DNA from: Candidatus Poribacteria bacterium
GTDB taxonomy: Bacteria > Poribacteria > WGA-4E > PCPOR2b
Assembly (NCBI GenBank): GCA_003635265.1
Contig: PYIZ01000004.1
Span: 1 to 51,110, forward strand
Length of the DNA: 51,110 nucleotides
Reading direction: 5' to 3'
Within the stretch, counting starts at the first letter, position 1. The number at the start of each line of letters is the position of its first letter. Of the stretch, positions 34,417 to 43,722 are shown piece by piece. The notes beneath the pieces are model-generated. The model did no database searches, was not told the origin of the DNA, and worked only from the letters and a program-made list of their open reading frames with translations. A program made the translations under genes and the position numbers.

Positions 34417-34818
34417 TTATTTTTTTGATAGAACCCCTATCATCATCACGATTGCTTTAAGGATAATCACGATTTGCACCAATCCAATTCCCGCTGCAAG
34501 GGTGTAGACATTCAGCCAATTTGCTTTCGTTAAGAGATAAAATCCGACGAAGATGATTGTATACTTTCCTAACGCGATGAATCCCAGCCAACGTTTTGTC
34601 CGTGCCGAACTGCCGGGCTTAACCATGCGGCGGATGATGAACTCTAATGACAAGATCGCGCTCAAACTCAAGAGACTGCCAATAGCAAAGCTCAAACTGG
34701 CTGGCAGACCGTACACCGCCCAAAGGATTGGCATTGCAATAAGCGCAAGAACGGTCGTTAGACGATAGACTTGCAGTAGGAATCGGTCATCAAGTTCAAA
34801 GGGGGCGCGGTCAACCAC
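34417..34818 (-). CDS. atpI: ATP synthase I-type membrane protein
   Basis: I place the start at GTG 34818, one base after the atpZ stop, with GGAGG 8-9 nt upstream; a longer frame to 34935 overlaps atpZ by over 100 nt. The 133-residue product has four membrane segments (LTTVLALIAMPILWAVYG, LSFAIGSLLSLSAILSLEFI, KYTIIFVGFYLLTK and the last around AAGIGLVQIVIILKAIVMMIGVL). The order and helices match the small AtpI/ATP-synt_I proteins, which assist c-ring assembly. Confidence 0.82.
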   Translation of the reverse strand: MVDRAPFELDDRFLLQVYRLTTVLALIAMPILWAVYGLPASLSFAIGSLLSLSAILSLEFIIRRMVKPGSSARTKRWLGFIALGKYTIIFVGFYLLTKANWLNVYTLAAGIGLVQIVIILKAIVMMIGVLSKK

Positions 34819-34819
34819 T

Positions 34820-35089
34820 TTACGACTCCTCCTCCGAATCTTTTTCAGCTGCTCGTTGTTCTTGCTGTTCCATACGTTTATTCCACCGAGAAACAGCGCG
34901 AAACATCTCAATGAATCCTGCCGCAGTTCCCACAATAAAGCCGATAATTAAACCGATTGTTTGGTTCCCTAATTTACCGCCGATCCACCAACCTAACCCG
35001 GATCCGATGCCAATTGCCAGCACAAGGGTGATGCCAATTGAAGCCAGATCCATACTATTCCAATCGCTACCCCGTATCAACTTCGCCAT
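34820..35089 (-). CDS. atpZ: AtpZ-like putative F0F1 ATPase accessory subunit
   Basis: The 89-residue product (ATG 35089; a TTG two codons earlier is possible) has two membrane segments, SIGITLVLAIGIGSGLGWWIG and TIGLIIGFIVGTAAGFIEMF, then a highly charged tail (RMEQQEQRAAEKDSEEES). The G-x-G-x-G-W-W-x-G phrase and RA(V)SRWNKR match the AtpZ/AtpI-like family found at the head of many atp operons, with a suggested role in cation transport or ring assembly. It starts 18 nt after nuoN, which ties the two respiratory operons together. Confidence 0.85.
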   Translation of the reverse strand: MAKLIRGSDWNSMDLASIGITLVLAIGIGSGLGWWIGGKLGNQTIGLIIGFIVGTAAGFIEMFRAVSRWNKRMEQQEQRAAEKDSEEES

Positions 35090-35107
35090 TGTCAATTTAC
35101 CATGTCC

Positions 35108-36538
35108 TTATAAGAACGTGCTAATTTGGGCTGGACTCAGGAAGTATGATGGCAGAATACCAATTAGGATGACACCGATCGCTGCGAGGGTCAACGCAAC
35201 GATGAGCAGACGTGGATAGGCGAGAAAGTCGAGTTCTGCTTCCGGTTCTCTCATGTACATCGCTACAACGACACGGAGATAATAGAACGCAGAAATTGCA
35301 GTGTTAATCGCGCCGATAATCACAAGCCAGATCTGCCCAGATTCGACAGCAGATCGGAAGATGTAGAACTTACCGACGAATCCTGCTGTCGGTGGAAACC
35401 CAGCAAGGGATAACAGCATTATTGTCATGAACAAAGCGAGTAGCGGTTTTTTGAACCCCAGTCCGGCGTAATCGGAAATCATAAGGCTTTCGCCGTCCTC
35501 CGTTCTTGCGAGAATCACCGCTCCGAAAGCCCCGATATTCATGACACAGTAAACAAACAGGTAAAACATCGCGCCGGAGATTCCGTCTTTGTTTGCTGCT
35601 GCCAACCCGACCAAAACGTATCCAGCGTGAGCAATGCTGGAATATGCGAGCATACGCTTAATGTTTCGTTGGGCGATGGCGACTAGGTTGCCGACGGTCA
35701 TCGTGAGCGCGGCAAGGATTGTAATAAGGATGATCCATTCGGATTGGAGAGTCTGTAGCGCGTCCATAAAGATTCTCAGGAACGCAGCAAACCCCGCCGC
35801 TTTCGGACCAGCAGAGATAAACGCAGCGATTGAAGTAGGCGCGCCTTCGTAGACATCGGGTGCCCACTGATGAAACGGCACAAGCGCCACCTTGAATCCG
35901 AATCCGACAACAAGCAGAAACATGCCAGATAACAGTAGCGGTGACCTTGCATCTACGGTTAAAGCAGAGGCAATTTGAGGAATGCTGGTTGTTCCCGCAC
36001 CTCCGTAGATCAACGCAATACCGTACAAGAAAAATCCACTTGCAAATGCGCCAAGTAGCAGATACTTCATTCCGGCTTCGCTTGATGCCATACTCCTTTG
36101 GAAATAACCTGCTAGAACGTAAAGCGATAACGACATCAGTTCTAAGCCGAGGAACACAACAATTAACTCATTGCCCGAAGCCATCAACATCATGCCCAAC
36201 GTCGCCAAAAGGATTAACAGATAATATTCCCCTTGCCGCCTATCTTGGCGTCCCAAATAGTTCATCGAGATAAGGACGACTAGAATCGTTGAGACCAAGA
36301 ATATGACATTGAAAAAGAGGGAATATTTATCCACCTGAATCATATTGCTAAATTCCGTGCCTTCTGTGCCAATTTGCAACATATCGATCGAAACGTATAA
36401 GGCAATGGCAGAGCCTATGATTGTGATCCAAGCGGTAAGCGTCTTTTGAAGCGAATTGAACAAATCAAAAATTACGACGAGGATAAAGGTCAAAATAATG
36501 ATCAATTCGGGCATCAGCAGTTGCCAGTTAATTGTCAT
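35108..36538 (-). CDS. nuoN: NADH-quinone oxidoreductase subunit N
   Basis: The start is ATG 36538 with GGAGG upstream; the frame remains open 33 codons beyond but that part overlaps nhaD. The 476-residue product has about 13-14 membrane helices and the antiporter-like core with KRMLAYSSIAHAGYVLVG and the VALVPFHQWAPDVYEGAPT motif, which include the key Lys and Glu residues of the proton path. It is the last nuo gene; atpZ begins 18 nt later. Between it and nuoM lies nhaD. Confidence 0.96.
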   Translation of the reverse strand: MTINWQLLMPELIIILTFILVVIFDLFNSLQKTLTAWITIIGSAIALYVSIDMLQIGTEGTEFSNMIQVDKYSLFFNVIFLVSTILVVLISMNYLGRQDRRQGEYYLLILLATLGMMLMASGNELIVVFLGLELMSLSLYVLAGYFQRSMASSEAGMKYLLLGAFASGFFLYGIALIYGGAGTTSIPQIASALTVDARSPLLLSGMFLLVVGFGFKVALVPFHQWAPDVYEGAPTSIAAFISAGPKAAGFAAFLRIFMDALQTLQSEWIILITILAALTMTVGNLVAIAQRNIKRMLAYSSIAHAGYVLVGLAAANKDGISGAMFYLFVYCVMNIGAFGAVILARTEDGESLMISDYAGLGFKKPLLALFMTIMLLSLAGFPPTAGFVGKFYIFRSAVESGQIWLVIIGAINTAISAFYYLRVVVAMYMREPEAELDFLAYPRLLIVALTLAAIGVILIGILPSYFLSPAQISTFL

Positions 36539-36576
36539 CAAATCCTCCAATCTTAGATGAACAGATAGGTCCATCT

Positions 36577-38376
36577 TTACACAAAGAACACAAACGTTAC
36601 AAGCACAAATATGGGAACCAAAATCACCACTGACCAAAGCATGTACCCGAAGAAACTTGGCATCCTCACGCCGTTTTCTTCAGCAATTGCTTTAACCATA
36701 AAGTTCGGTGCGTTGCCGATGTAGGTGTTAGCGCCCATAAACACTGCACCACAACTGATTGCCAAGAGTGTCTGCGCCATTGGCCCCATGAGCGAAGTCG
36801 GATCACCACCCGCTGTGTTGAAGAAGACAACGTAAGTGGGTGCGTTGTCTAGGAAGCTCGATAGCACTCCTGTCAACCAGAAGTACATCGCATTGACCGG
36901 ATCATTCGTTGTTGTCTGAACGGCGAGTACGACAGTACTGAGGCTTCCGTCAATACCCGCTTGCAAGATCTTCAGGGCTGGAATCATACAGACGAATATA
37001 CCGATAAACAGTTTGGCGACCTCTAAAATGGGACCCCACGTAAAACCGTTCGCTGCACGGACGTTTGTCTCCAACAGACTTGGGTCGGGCGCGTGATGTT
37101 CGTGTTCATGATGCTCGTGTTCTGGGTGATCATGATCATGGTCGTGGTCGCTGTCATGGCTTGACGAGGTTCTATACATCGGCGTGTACAGTAGACTGAT
37201 GAGTGCGATCAAGATCAGCAAGCCATCTCGCACTAAGTTAAAATAGGGTACAGTTACGCCGAAGATCGAGATGCCACGGTTCTCATCATGTGTCTTTTTT
37301 GCGCGCAGGCTATTGACTTCAGCGCGAGCATGGAGGTGATTTGTCCGCAATTCATAGTATTCGTGGTTGGATTCGTCAAGTTTGATCGTTGTGTCATTTT
37401 CGCGTTCCTTGACATACGTTTCGAGTTTTTCCTTTGTGGTAGCCATCTTTTCTTCGGCGGTTTTGATTTGCGGTGCCATTTTCTCTGCAACCGAATGATC
37501 TTTGAAAGGACCATCAGCGAGTGATTTGGACCACAAGATTGCACCGATGATACCGGCAATCAGCACAAAGTTCCAAACACCTTGGAGGCGGAGTGGTTCT
37601 TTTTCGCCATCGTCCGGCGGTGTTCCTTCTTTCCTGAACAGGACTGTGTCGACAATAAAGAATATAATCAGCAGTATAATGACCACCGGTATCATCGCTG
37701 GGAGCAACGCCATTGTCCAGAAGAAGTCAATTCCTTTGAGGAATCCGAGAAACAGGGGTGGATCGCCGAGTGGGGTCAATGAGCCACCGATATTGGCTAC
37801 GAGAAATATGAAAAAGACGACAACGTGAACACGATACTTACGCCATTCGTTAGCCCGGAGTATCGGACGAATCAGCAGCATTGCCGCCCCCGTTGTTCCC
37901 ATCCAACTTGCCAAGGCGGTTCCTATTGCAATCAGTATGGTATTTACGACGGGGGAACCTCGCAGCGAGCCTTTCAGACAAATTCCACCTGCGCATGTGA
38001 AGAGTGCAGCTAATAAAATAATAAACGGAACATAATCGAGCAGGACAATATGGACGATTTCATACCAACCATCGCCTTTGTAGGCGATGAGGAAGGGGAT
38101 AGAGAAAATGGCAATCCACGCTAACGAGAATTTCCCGTAGTGATGTTCCCAGAAATGGAAGTTAATCAGTGGGACAATCGCAATGGAGAGCAGCATCCCG
38201 ACGAACGGAATGACGCTCCAGAGGGGTAAATTCGATCCATCCACACCGTGATGTGCAGTGTGATCGTCGTGTGCATCGCCACCTGCGGCTGCCGCTGCAA
38301 AACCAATTGTCGGTAAAAGGATAAGTCCAATGACACATAGAAGTGCCAAAGGGAAAAATGGATGTTTATTCGTCAA
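36577..38376 (-). CDS. nhaD: NhaD-type Na+/H+ antiporter with charged and His-rich insertion
   Basis: The start is probably TTG 38376 (GAGG 9 nt upstream); a further 12 codons to another TTG are open but without a ribosome site. From 38376 the product is 599 residues, with a signal-like start ([23 protein letters not shown]), 10-12 membrane helices and the core [23 protein letters not shown] and [15 protein letters not shown] of the NhaD/IT superfamily. A hydrophilic stretch of about 75 residues with a heptad-like segment ([20 protein letters not shown]) and a run of His/Asp ([20 protein letters not shown]) has no counterpart in standard NhaD of about 430-480 residues. It overlaps nuoM by 11 nt. 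Confidence 0.88.
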   Translation of the reverse strand: MTNKHPFFPLALLCVIGLILLPTIGFAAAAAGGDAHDDHTAHHGVDGSNLPLWSVIPFVGMLLSIAIVPLINFHFWEHHYGKFSLAWIAIFSIPFLIAYKGDGWYEIVHIVLLDYVPFIILLAALFTCAGGICLKGSLRGSPVVNTILIAIGTALASWMGTTGAAMLLIRPILRANEWRKYRVHVVVFFIFLVANIGGSLTPLGDPPLFLGFLKGIDFFWTMALLPAMIPVVIILLIIFFIVDTVLFRKEGTPPDDGEKEPLRLQGVWNFVLIAGIIGAILWSKSLADGPFKDHSVAEKMAPQIKTAEEKMATTKEKLETYVKERENDTTIKLDESNHEYYELRTNHLHARAEVNSLRAKKTHDENRGISIFGVTVPYFNLVRDGLLILIALISLLYTPMYRTSSSHDSDHDHDHDHPEHEHHEHEHHAPDPSLLETNVRAANGFTWGPILEVAKLFIGIFVCMIPALKILQAGIDGSLSTVVLAVQTTTNDPVNAMYFWLTGVLSSFLDNAPTYVVFFNTAGGDPTSLMGPMAQTLLAISCGAVFMGANTYIGNAPNFMVKAIAEENGVRMPSFFGYMLWSVVILVPIFVLVTFVFFV

Positions 38377-39904
38377 TCTTTTTTGCCTCTTTTGTTGTGG
38401 TGTCCAGTACAATTGCGGGAGCAGCTGCCTCTAGTGCTGCGGTGGATCTGCTCTGTTGTAACACTTGACTGACTGATTGTTCCATTCGACTCAGAAACGG
38501 TTTGGGATAAACACCGATCCAAATGATGAACACCACTATTGGAACTAGTACAACGATTTCGCGTAAGTTCAAATCGGTCAAGGCTTGATTTTTTGGGTTA
38601 TCGAGTTTGCCGAACATGACGCGCTGGAACATCCAGAGCATATATACCGCCGCCAAAATCACGCCGCTTGCAGCGATAATGACATATACTTTAGAGAACG
38701 AATCGGACATGAAGCCGCCGAGCAAAATCATAAACTCCCCGACAAATCCGTTCAAACCGGGTAACCCAATTGATGAAAGCGTCACAATCATAAAAAATAC
38801 AGCGAAAATCGGCATCTGTTTTGACAGGCCACCGAAGTCGGCAATCATGCGGGTGTGCCGACGTTCATAGATCATTCCGACGAGCAAGAAAAGTGCGCCG
38901 GTACTTAATCCGTGATTAATCATTTGAAGAATACCGCCCTGTACGCCTTGATGGTTGAGGGCGAAAAGTCCAAGCACAACAAACCCCAGATGGCTCACAC
39001 TCGAATAGGCGACCAGTTTTTTAAGGTCTGGTTGCACCATTGCGACTAATGCGCCGTAAATTATACCAATCACTGACAGCGTTACAATCAATGGTGTATA
39101 CGCTGCGACCCCTTCCGGGAAAAGCGGCATACAGAAACGCACGATGCCATAAGTTCCCATTTTGAGCAATACTCCAGCAAGAATAACACTACCAACCGTT
39201 GGTGCTTCAACGTGTGCGTCAGGAAGCCAAGTGTGGAAGGGGAAAAGCGGCACTTTGATGGCAAAGGCGATGAAAAATGCCAAGAATAGCAGGTGCTGAT
39301 GCGACAGTGATCTGCCGTACAACGCCATCAGGTTGAAACTGTTGTCGTTTTGGAAATAGAGGTACAGAATTCCAACGAGCATCAATGCACTGCCTGCCAT
39401 TGTGTACAGGACAAACTTAATGGTCGCGTAGATGCGCCGATGTCCGCCCCAGATACCGATAAGGAGATACATCGGAATGAGCATCGCCTCCCAAAACACA
39501 AAAAAGAGGAAGAGGTCTAACGCACAAAACACGCCGAGCATCGCCGTTTCGAGCATGAGCAAGGAAATCATGAATCCGCTGGCACCTTTTTCTATCGAAT
39601 TCCATGCTGCGAGCACACAAATCGGCGTCATAAAAGTGGTCAACAGAACCAACCAGAGCGAGATACCGTCAATGCCGAGGTGGTAGCTTATGCCAAGCCC
39701 CTCAATCCAAGCGCGTTCCTCCTTAAATTGCATCTCATGTGTGCTTGCGTCGAACCCTGTGTAAAGGGCTAGCGACACGGCAAAGGTGAGCAGTGTTACG
39801 ATTAATGCAATCCATTTAAGCCCTGATTCGCCTAAGATGTGTCTCGCAAGGGCAATTAAAATTGCACCGAGTAGTGGTAAAAAGATAACTGCGGAAAGTA
39901 ACAA
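38366..39904 (-). CDS. nuoM: NADH-quinone oxidoreductase subunit M
   Basis: The 512-residue product starts at TTG with GGAGG 6 nt upstream. It has about 14 membrane helices with the conserved [17 protein letters not shown] and [19 protein letters not shown] stretches of the NuoM/MrpD antiporter family. Length matches the family. The C-terminal 50 residues are variable and end in the KKIDE tail. Upstream is the gene broken by IS copy 1, followed by nuoL. Confidence 0.97.
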   Translation of the reverse strand: MLLSAVIFLPLLGAILIALARHILGESGLKWIALIVTLLTFAVSLALYTGFDASTHEMQFKEERAWIEGLGISYHLGIDGISLWLVLLTTFMTPICVLAAWNSIEKGASGFMISLLMLETAMLGVFCALDLFLFFVFWEAMLIPMYLLIGIWGGHRRIYATIKFVLYTMAGSALMLVGILYLYFQNDNSFNLMALYGRSLSHQHLLFLAFFIAFAIKVPLFPFHTWLPDAHVEAPTVGSVILAGVLLKMGTYGIVRFCMPLFPEGVAAYTPLIVTLSVIGIIYGALVAMVQPDLKKLVAYSSVSHLGFVVLGLFALNHQGVQGGILQMINHGLSTGALFLLVGMIYERRHTRMIADFGGLSKQMPIFAVFFMIVTLSSIGLPGLNGFVGEFMILLGGFMSDSFSKVYVIIAASGVILAAVYMLWMFQRVMFGKLDNPKNQALTDLNLREIVVLVPIVVFIIWIGVYPKPFLSRMEQSVSQVLQQSRSTAALEAAAPAIVLDTTTKEAKKIDE

Positions 39905-39918
39905 GTATAACCTCCGAA

Positions 39919-39943
39919 GTGTAACGCGTAAAGGTAAAGGTGT
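39919..39943. repeat. Short heptamer word array after a broken gene's stop
   Basis: Three 7-bp words, GTGTAAC, GCGTAAA, GGTAAAG, occupy 39919-39939, directly 3' of the stop codon (39944-39946) of the IS-interrupted gene. GCGTAAA is an exact word of the atpA-atpG array. The inverse arm is reduced to a single GTTTACC-like word overlapping the stop. Confidence 0.55.
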
Positions 39944-40024
39944 TTACCCTCCACGATTTATGAGTGATTCTCTAATTTCAATCGTACGATTACCGTAATC
40001 AATTTCTAAAACATAACCATCTAA
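39944..40024 (-). pseudogene. 3' fragment of retropepsin-like aspartic protease gene, cut by IS
   Basis: Read from the IS edge on the minus strand, the frame continues TTA then DGYVLEIDYGNRTIEIRES and a short tail, and ends at TAA (39944-39946). Joined to the 5' fragment at 40911-41216 after removing the IS and one TAA target copy, this gives a continuous 127-codon frame including the stop (306 + 78 nt). The C-terminal strand (YVLEIDYGNRTIEI) is what clan AA proteases show after their LLG(S/T)ELL helix. Confidence 0.8.
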
Positions 40025-40910
40025 GAACCTGTTTTAAAAAGAAAACTTCTACTCAAGAGTTAATGTTTACGTTCAATCATTGGAACAGTGAATCTAATTC
40101 CAATGAAAGGCATAAACATGACCCAAACAAACTATCCTACGGATTTGACGGATGCCCAATGGTGCCGGCTGTTACCTTATCTGCCAAAACCTTCACCGGT
40201 AGGTAGACCTCTCAAGTGGAAGATGCGCTCAATTATCAACGCTATCTTTTATATAGTCAAATCAGGGTGTCAATGGCGAATGCTCCCCCATCAAATGCCG
40301 CCATGGCAAACGGTCTACTCCCATTTCAGAAAATGGAAAATTGATGGCACATGGGTTATGATTCATCAATCACTTCACGAGCGAATCCGTTGTGATATTG
40401 GCAAAGCACCTTCACCGACAGTAGCTATCATTGACAGCCAATCCGTTAAAACGACCGAACTGGCAGATACTCGCGGCTTTGATGCGCATAAGAAAGTCAA
40501 AGGTCGTAAACGCCACATAGTCACCGATACAATTGGCATTCCATTGCGGGTGAAGGTCACTGATGCAAATATCAGTGATAACCGAGTCGCAATAGAGTTA
40601 TTAACAGAAATCTTTAGGTGGCACATAACGATTCAGTTAGTCTGTGCCGATGCTGGGTATCGCGGAGAATTAGGCGACTGGTTATATATGGCGCATCAGT
40701 GTCGATTGGACATTGCTCCATCTCTTGGGCAATCGGGATTTGTGGTCGTTCCATTACGTTGGATTGTGGAACGCACCTTTTCTTGGTTCGGTTGCTTTCG
40801 CCGATTGACTTTGGACTATGAACGCTCTGCCGAAACCGCTGAAGCTATGGTGTACATTGCTTCCATTTACTTGATGCAAAACCGTATCAAATGACTTTTA
40901 AAACAGGCTC
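40025..40910 (+). mobile_element. IS5-family insertion sequence, copy 1 (complete, 886 bp)
   Basis: The ends are near-perfect inverted repeats of 15 bp: GAACCTGTTTTAAAA at the left and GAGCCTGTTTTAAAA at the right when reversed, with one mismatch. The element is flanked by a 3-bp duplication TAA (40022-40024 and 40911-40913); CTAA is visible at both ends if the last IS base is counted, matching the YTAR target preference of IS5-type elements. One transposase gene fills it. It interrupts an aspartic-protease-like gene. Confidence 0.92.
40118..40894 (+). CDS. IS5-family transposase (copy 1)
   Basis: The 258-residue transposase starts MTQTNYPTDLTDAQWCRL at ATG 40118 (AAAGG 7 nt upstream; another in-frame ATG is 15 nt earlier). 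The N-terminal DUF4096-like domain (LTDAQWCRLLPYLP, CQWRMLPHQMPPWQTVY) precedes the RNase-H-type catalytic DDE core: first Asp in VAIIDSQSVKT, second in VCADAGYRG, Glu in WIVERTFSW. It moves the element by cut-and-paste. It differs from the second copy at about 11 residues. Confidence 0.95.
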   Translation: MTQTNYPTDLTDAQWCRLLPYLPKPSPVGRPLKWKMRSIINAIFYIVKSGCQWRMLPHQMPPWQTVYSHFRKWKIDGTWVMIHQSLHERIRCDIGKAPSPTVAIIDSQSVKTTELADTRGFDAHKKVKGRKRHIVTDTIGIPLRVKVTDANISDNRVAIELLTEIFRWHITIQLVCADAGYRGELGDWLYMAHQCRLDIAPSLGQSGFVVVPLRWIVERTFSWFGCFRRLTLDYERSAETAEAMVYIASIYLMQNRIK

Positions 40911-41216
40911 TAAGAGTTCGCTTCCGAGTAATGCGTCCTCAGATTCTGTGAGGAAAATCTCCGCTCGATTAACTGTTTCACCCAAACGGATAGTTGCCTC
41001 AAATGTCAATTCGCGTTTGATAGTTCCGTCGGCAAGTTCGTAGTTGATACGTCCATATAGTTCGAGTCCTAATGGGATTGCAAGCGACAGAGGCAAGCAC
41101 AAAGAACCATTAAATCCTGTATCGATCACTGCATCAATCGTTGCTTCTCCACGGTTGCCAAATACAGACGCTGCAATCCGCGGCTGCCCTGCATCATCAA
41201 AATAGCCGCTTATCAA
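40911..41216 (-). pseudogene. 5' part of retropepsin-like aspartic protease gene, cut by IS
   Basis: The frame starts at TTG 41216 overlapping the stop of the upstream small gene. It contains the clan AA catalytic motif AVIDTGFNGSL, the strand LTFEATIRLG and the ALLGSELL helix. After codon 102 the original continuation is at 39944-40021; the remaining codons now seen beyond 40911 belong to the IS end. The original product of about 126 residues fits single-domain retropepsin-like proteins. The present chimera may be inactive, since the last strand of the dimer interface is lost. Confidence 0.82.
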
Positions 41217-41494
41217 CCCGACACCCTTCCTCGATCTCGGTGTACCGCTCGGAACCCTGGGCGAACAAAATAAAAGAGCTTATCCGGGTACTTTTGTTTT
41301 CCCTTGTCGCCTGCCTCAATAACATTTTTGCCGACAAAATAATCTCCACTGTAGGGTTCTATGGCGACGATAAGTCCGTAATATTTATCTTCCAATTCAG
41401 ACTTTAATTTCTCATAGACCTCATCGCTTTTTTCATCAAATTCCCGCATATTGATTGGCACAATTTTTTCGAGTTCTCCAGCGTTCTTGTCCAT
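41213..41494 (-). CDS. Small hypothetical protein paired with the protease gene
   Basis: The ATG at 41494 has GAGGAG 8 nt upstream. The 93-residue product has a charged N-terminal helix (IVPINMREFDEKSDEVYEKLKSELEDKYYG) and a beta segment with GLIVAIEPYSGDYFVGKNVIEA and YPDKLFYFVRPGFRAVHRDRG. The start of the protease gene overlaps its stop by 4 nt, so they formed a two-gene unit inserted between nuoL and nuoM. Its function is unknown. Confidence 0.78.
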   Translation of the reverse strand: MDKNAGELEKIVPINMREFDEKSDEVYEKLKSELEDKYYGLIVAIEPYSGDYFVGKNVIEAGDKGKQKYPDKLFYFVRPGFRAVHRDRGRVSG

Positions 41495-41506
41495 GATACT
41501 CACTCC

Positions 41507-43390
41507 TCATCGAATAAACAGATAGTATCCCAAGAAGATGATGATGCCGATGACCATTGACACAACATAGGCTTGGACAACACCTGTCTGGAGCCGTCGA
41601 ATCGAACCGCCGATGCCGCGAATGATAAATGCGGTTAGATTTACAAGCCCATCAATGATGCCGACGTCCATAATCTTCCAGAATAGATAGTGGGATACGC
41701 CCCGTATCGGCTGCACGAAAACAGCGTTATAGATTTCGTCAATATAGTATTTGTTAGCGAGGAGTTTGTGCAACGGGTTTGTCGGTTCATCAACGGGTGC
41801 TTTGCTGCGATATATGAACCAAGCCGCCAAAATGCCTGCAATGCCAACGATGGATGAAATAATCATAAAGGGAATCGGATTGCTGTGATCTGCTATGCCA
41901 TGATGTTTAAATCCCTTCACACTTTCCAAGAAATGATGCATCGCGCTATGCTCTCCGCCCCAACCGACAATTGCGCCGATAATTAGGGAAGGAATTGCTA
42001 ACAACACGAGTGGAATCCACATCACCGGCGGCGATTCATGGAGGTGTGACTCAACCTCTGAATCGACACGTGACTCACCGTGAAAGACGACGAAGATTAG
42101 ACGGAACATATAGAACGCCGTTAAGAACGCTGTCAGCAGCCCAATCCCGAAAATTATTTGGTGTCCACCGTCCCAAGCGTTATGCAAGATTTCGTCTTTA
42201 CTCCAGAAACCGCTCAAGAGCGGGAAACCCGCAATTGCAAGGGCACCGATGAGGAATGTCCAATAGGTAATCGGCAGCTTCGATTTCAACCCGCCCATCT
42301 TCCGCATATCCAACTCATCTGCCATAGCGTGCATCACACTGCCAGCAGTAAGGAACATCAGCCCTTTGAAGAAGGCATGCGTCATCAGGTGGAAGATCCC
42401 AGAGGTATACGCACCGACCCCCACGCCCACGAACATATAACCGAGTTGACTCACGGTCGAATATGCCAACACCCGCTTGATGTCATTCGCAGCCAACGCC
42501 ATCGTCGCAGCGAACAGGGCAGTGAGAACGCCAATCCAAGCGACGACAACACCTGTGTGCGCTAGGTTAAACAGGATTGATGACCGTGCGACCATGTAGA
42601 CACCAGCCGTGACCATGGTGGCGGCGTGGATCAACGCGCTAACAGGTGTCGGACCCTCCATCGCATCGGGGAGCCAGACGTAGAGAGGGATTTGTGCGGA
42701 CTTGCCTACCGCGCCGACGAAGAGTAGTAGGGTTGCAACGATAAGTGTGCTTGCCCCGAAAACCTGCTCATAGGTGTTGGTTTCTGCGAGCCCAAACATC
42801 TGGTCAAAATTCAATGTGCCAAACGCCGCAAACAGTGTGAACATCCCAAGCAGAAACCCAAAATCGCCGATTCGATTGACGATAAAAGCTTTCTTACCGG
42901 CATCGGTGGCAGATTTTCTATCGAACCAATAACCGATCAATAGATAAGAGCAGAGTCCAACGCCTTCCCAACCGATGAACATCATCAGATAGTTATTCCC
43001 CAGAACGAGGATTAACATCGCGAACACAAATAGGTTGAGATAGGCAAAGTAACGCGCTTTCCCCGAATCGTGGCTCATGTATCCGATCGAATAGATATGG
43101 ATAAGGAAGCCGACCCCTGTGATGACGAGGAGCATCACTGTAGTCAGCGCATCAACATGGAAGCCGATATCAAGAGATCGGATAGGGATCCATTCGTAGA
43201 GCGTTTCCTTTAGTTCTCCACCACCGCGGACCGCAGGAAATACGAAGAACGCACTAATAATGAACGATATGAGCACTGCGAGCGATGCGATCCAACCACT
43301 CACATTTTTCAACCATTTCCCGAACAATCCGTTGATTAAAAATCCAATCAATGGGGAAATCAGAAGTATAGTTATTAGGTCTTTCGACAT
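41507..43390 (-). CDS. nuoL: NADH-quinone oxidoreductase subunit L
   Basis: The 627-residue product has about 15-16 membrane helices, with the core VGKSAQIPLYVWLPDAMEGPTPVSALIHAATMVTAGVYMVAR and KRVLAYSTVSQLGYMFVG of the NuoL/MrpA family, and the long lateral helix region near the C-terminus. Length is as expected. It is followed by the small pair of genes and the IS, and preceded by nuoK with an 11-nt gap. Confidence 0.98.
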   Translation of the reverse strand: MSKDLITILLISPLIGFLINGLFGKWLKNVSGWIASLAVLISFIISAFFVFPAVRGGGELKETLYEWIPIRSLDIGFHVDALTTVMLLVITGVGFLIHIYSIGYMSHDSGKARYFAYLNLFVFAMLILVLGNNYLMMFIGWEGVGLCSYLLIGYWFDRKSATDAGKKAFIVNRIGDFGFLLGMFTLFAAFGTLNFDQMFGLAETNTYEQVFGASTLIVATLLLFVGAVGKSAQIPLYVWLPDAMEGPTPVSALIHAATMVTAGVYMVARSSILFNLAHTGVVVAWIGVLTALFAATMALAANDIKRVLAYSTVSQLGYMFVGVGVGAYTSGIFHLMTHAFFKGLMFLTAGSVMHAMADELDMRKMGGLKSKLPITYWTFLIGALAIAGFPLLSGFWSKDEILHNAWDGGHQIIFGIGLLTAFLTAFYMFRLIFVVFHGESRVDSEVESHLHESPPVMWIPLVLLAIPSLIIGAIVGWGGEHSAMHHFLESVKGFKHHGIADHSNPIPFMIISSIVGIAGILAAWFIYRSKAPVDEPTNPLHKLLANKYYIDEIYNAVFVQPIRGVSHYLFWKIMDVGIIDGLVNLTAFIIRGIGGSIRRLQTGVVQAYVVSMVIGIIIFLGYYLFIR

Positions 43391-43401
43391 TTCAGATACG
43401 C

Positions 43402-43701
43402 CTATCCCTTCATCGTGTTGATTTCATCGATGTTAATTGTTTCACGGTGTCTGAAAACACTCACAATAATAGCAAGCCCAATGGCCACTTCGGCGGCAGC
43501 GACCGTCATAACGAAGAACACGAAGATTTGTCCCGAAGCGTCCCCCAATTCTCGACCGATTGCGACAAAAGCGAGATTTGCCGCGTTGAGCATCAGTTCA
43601 ATGCACATAAAGATAATGATTGCGTTTCTTCGGATGAGCACACCGATCACGCCGATAGTAAAGAGCAACGCGCTTAAAATAAGATAGTATTGCAAAGCCA
43701 T
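43402..43701 (-). CDS. nuoK: NADH-quinone oxidoreductase subunit K
   Basis: The 99-residue product has three membrane helices and the conserved acidic residues in [17 protein letters not shown] and [17 protein letters not shown], which match the two Glu of the membrane proton path in NuoK. It is placed in the standard order J-K-L with short gaps. Confidence 0.97.
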   Translation of the reverse strand: MALQYYLILSALLFTIGVIGVLIRRNAIIIFMCIELMLNAANLAFVAIGRELGDASGQIFVFFVMTVAAAEVAIGLAIIVSVFRHRETINIDEINTMKG

Positions 43702-43722
43702 ATTTCAATTCCTATTTTACAA

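Noticed and set aside
34819..34935. Longer atpI frame overlapping atpZ by more than 100 nt
   Set aside because: The GTG directly after the atpZ stop with GGAGG explains the gene without the overlap.
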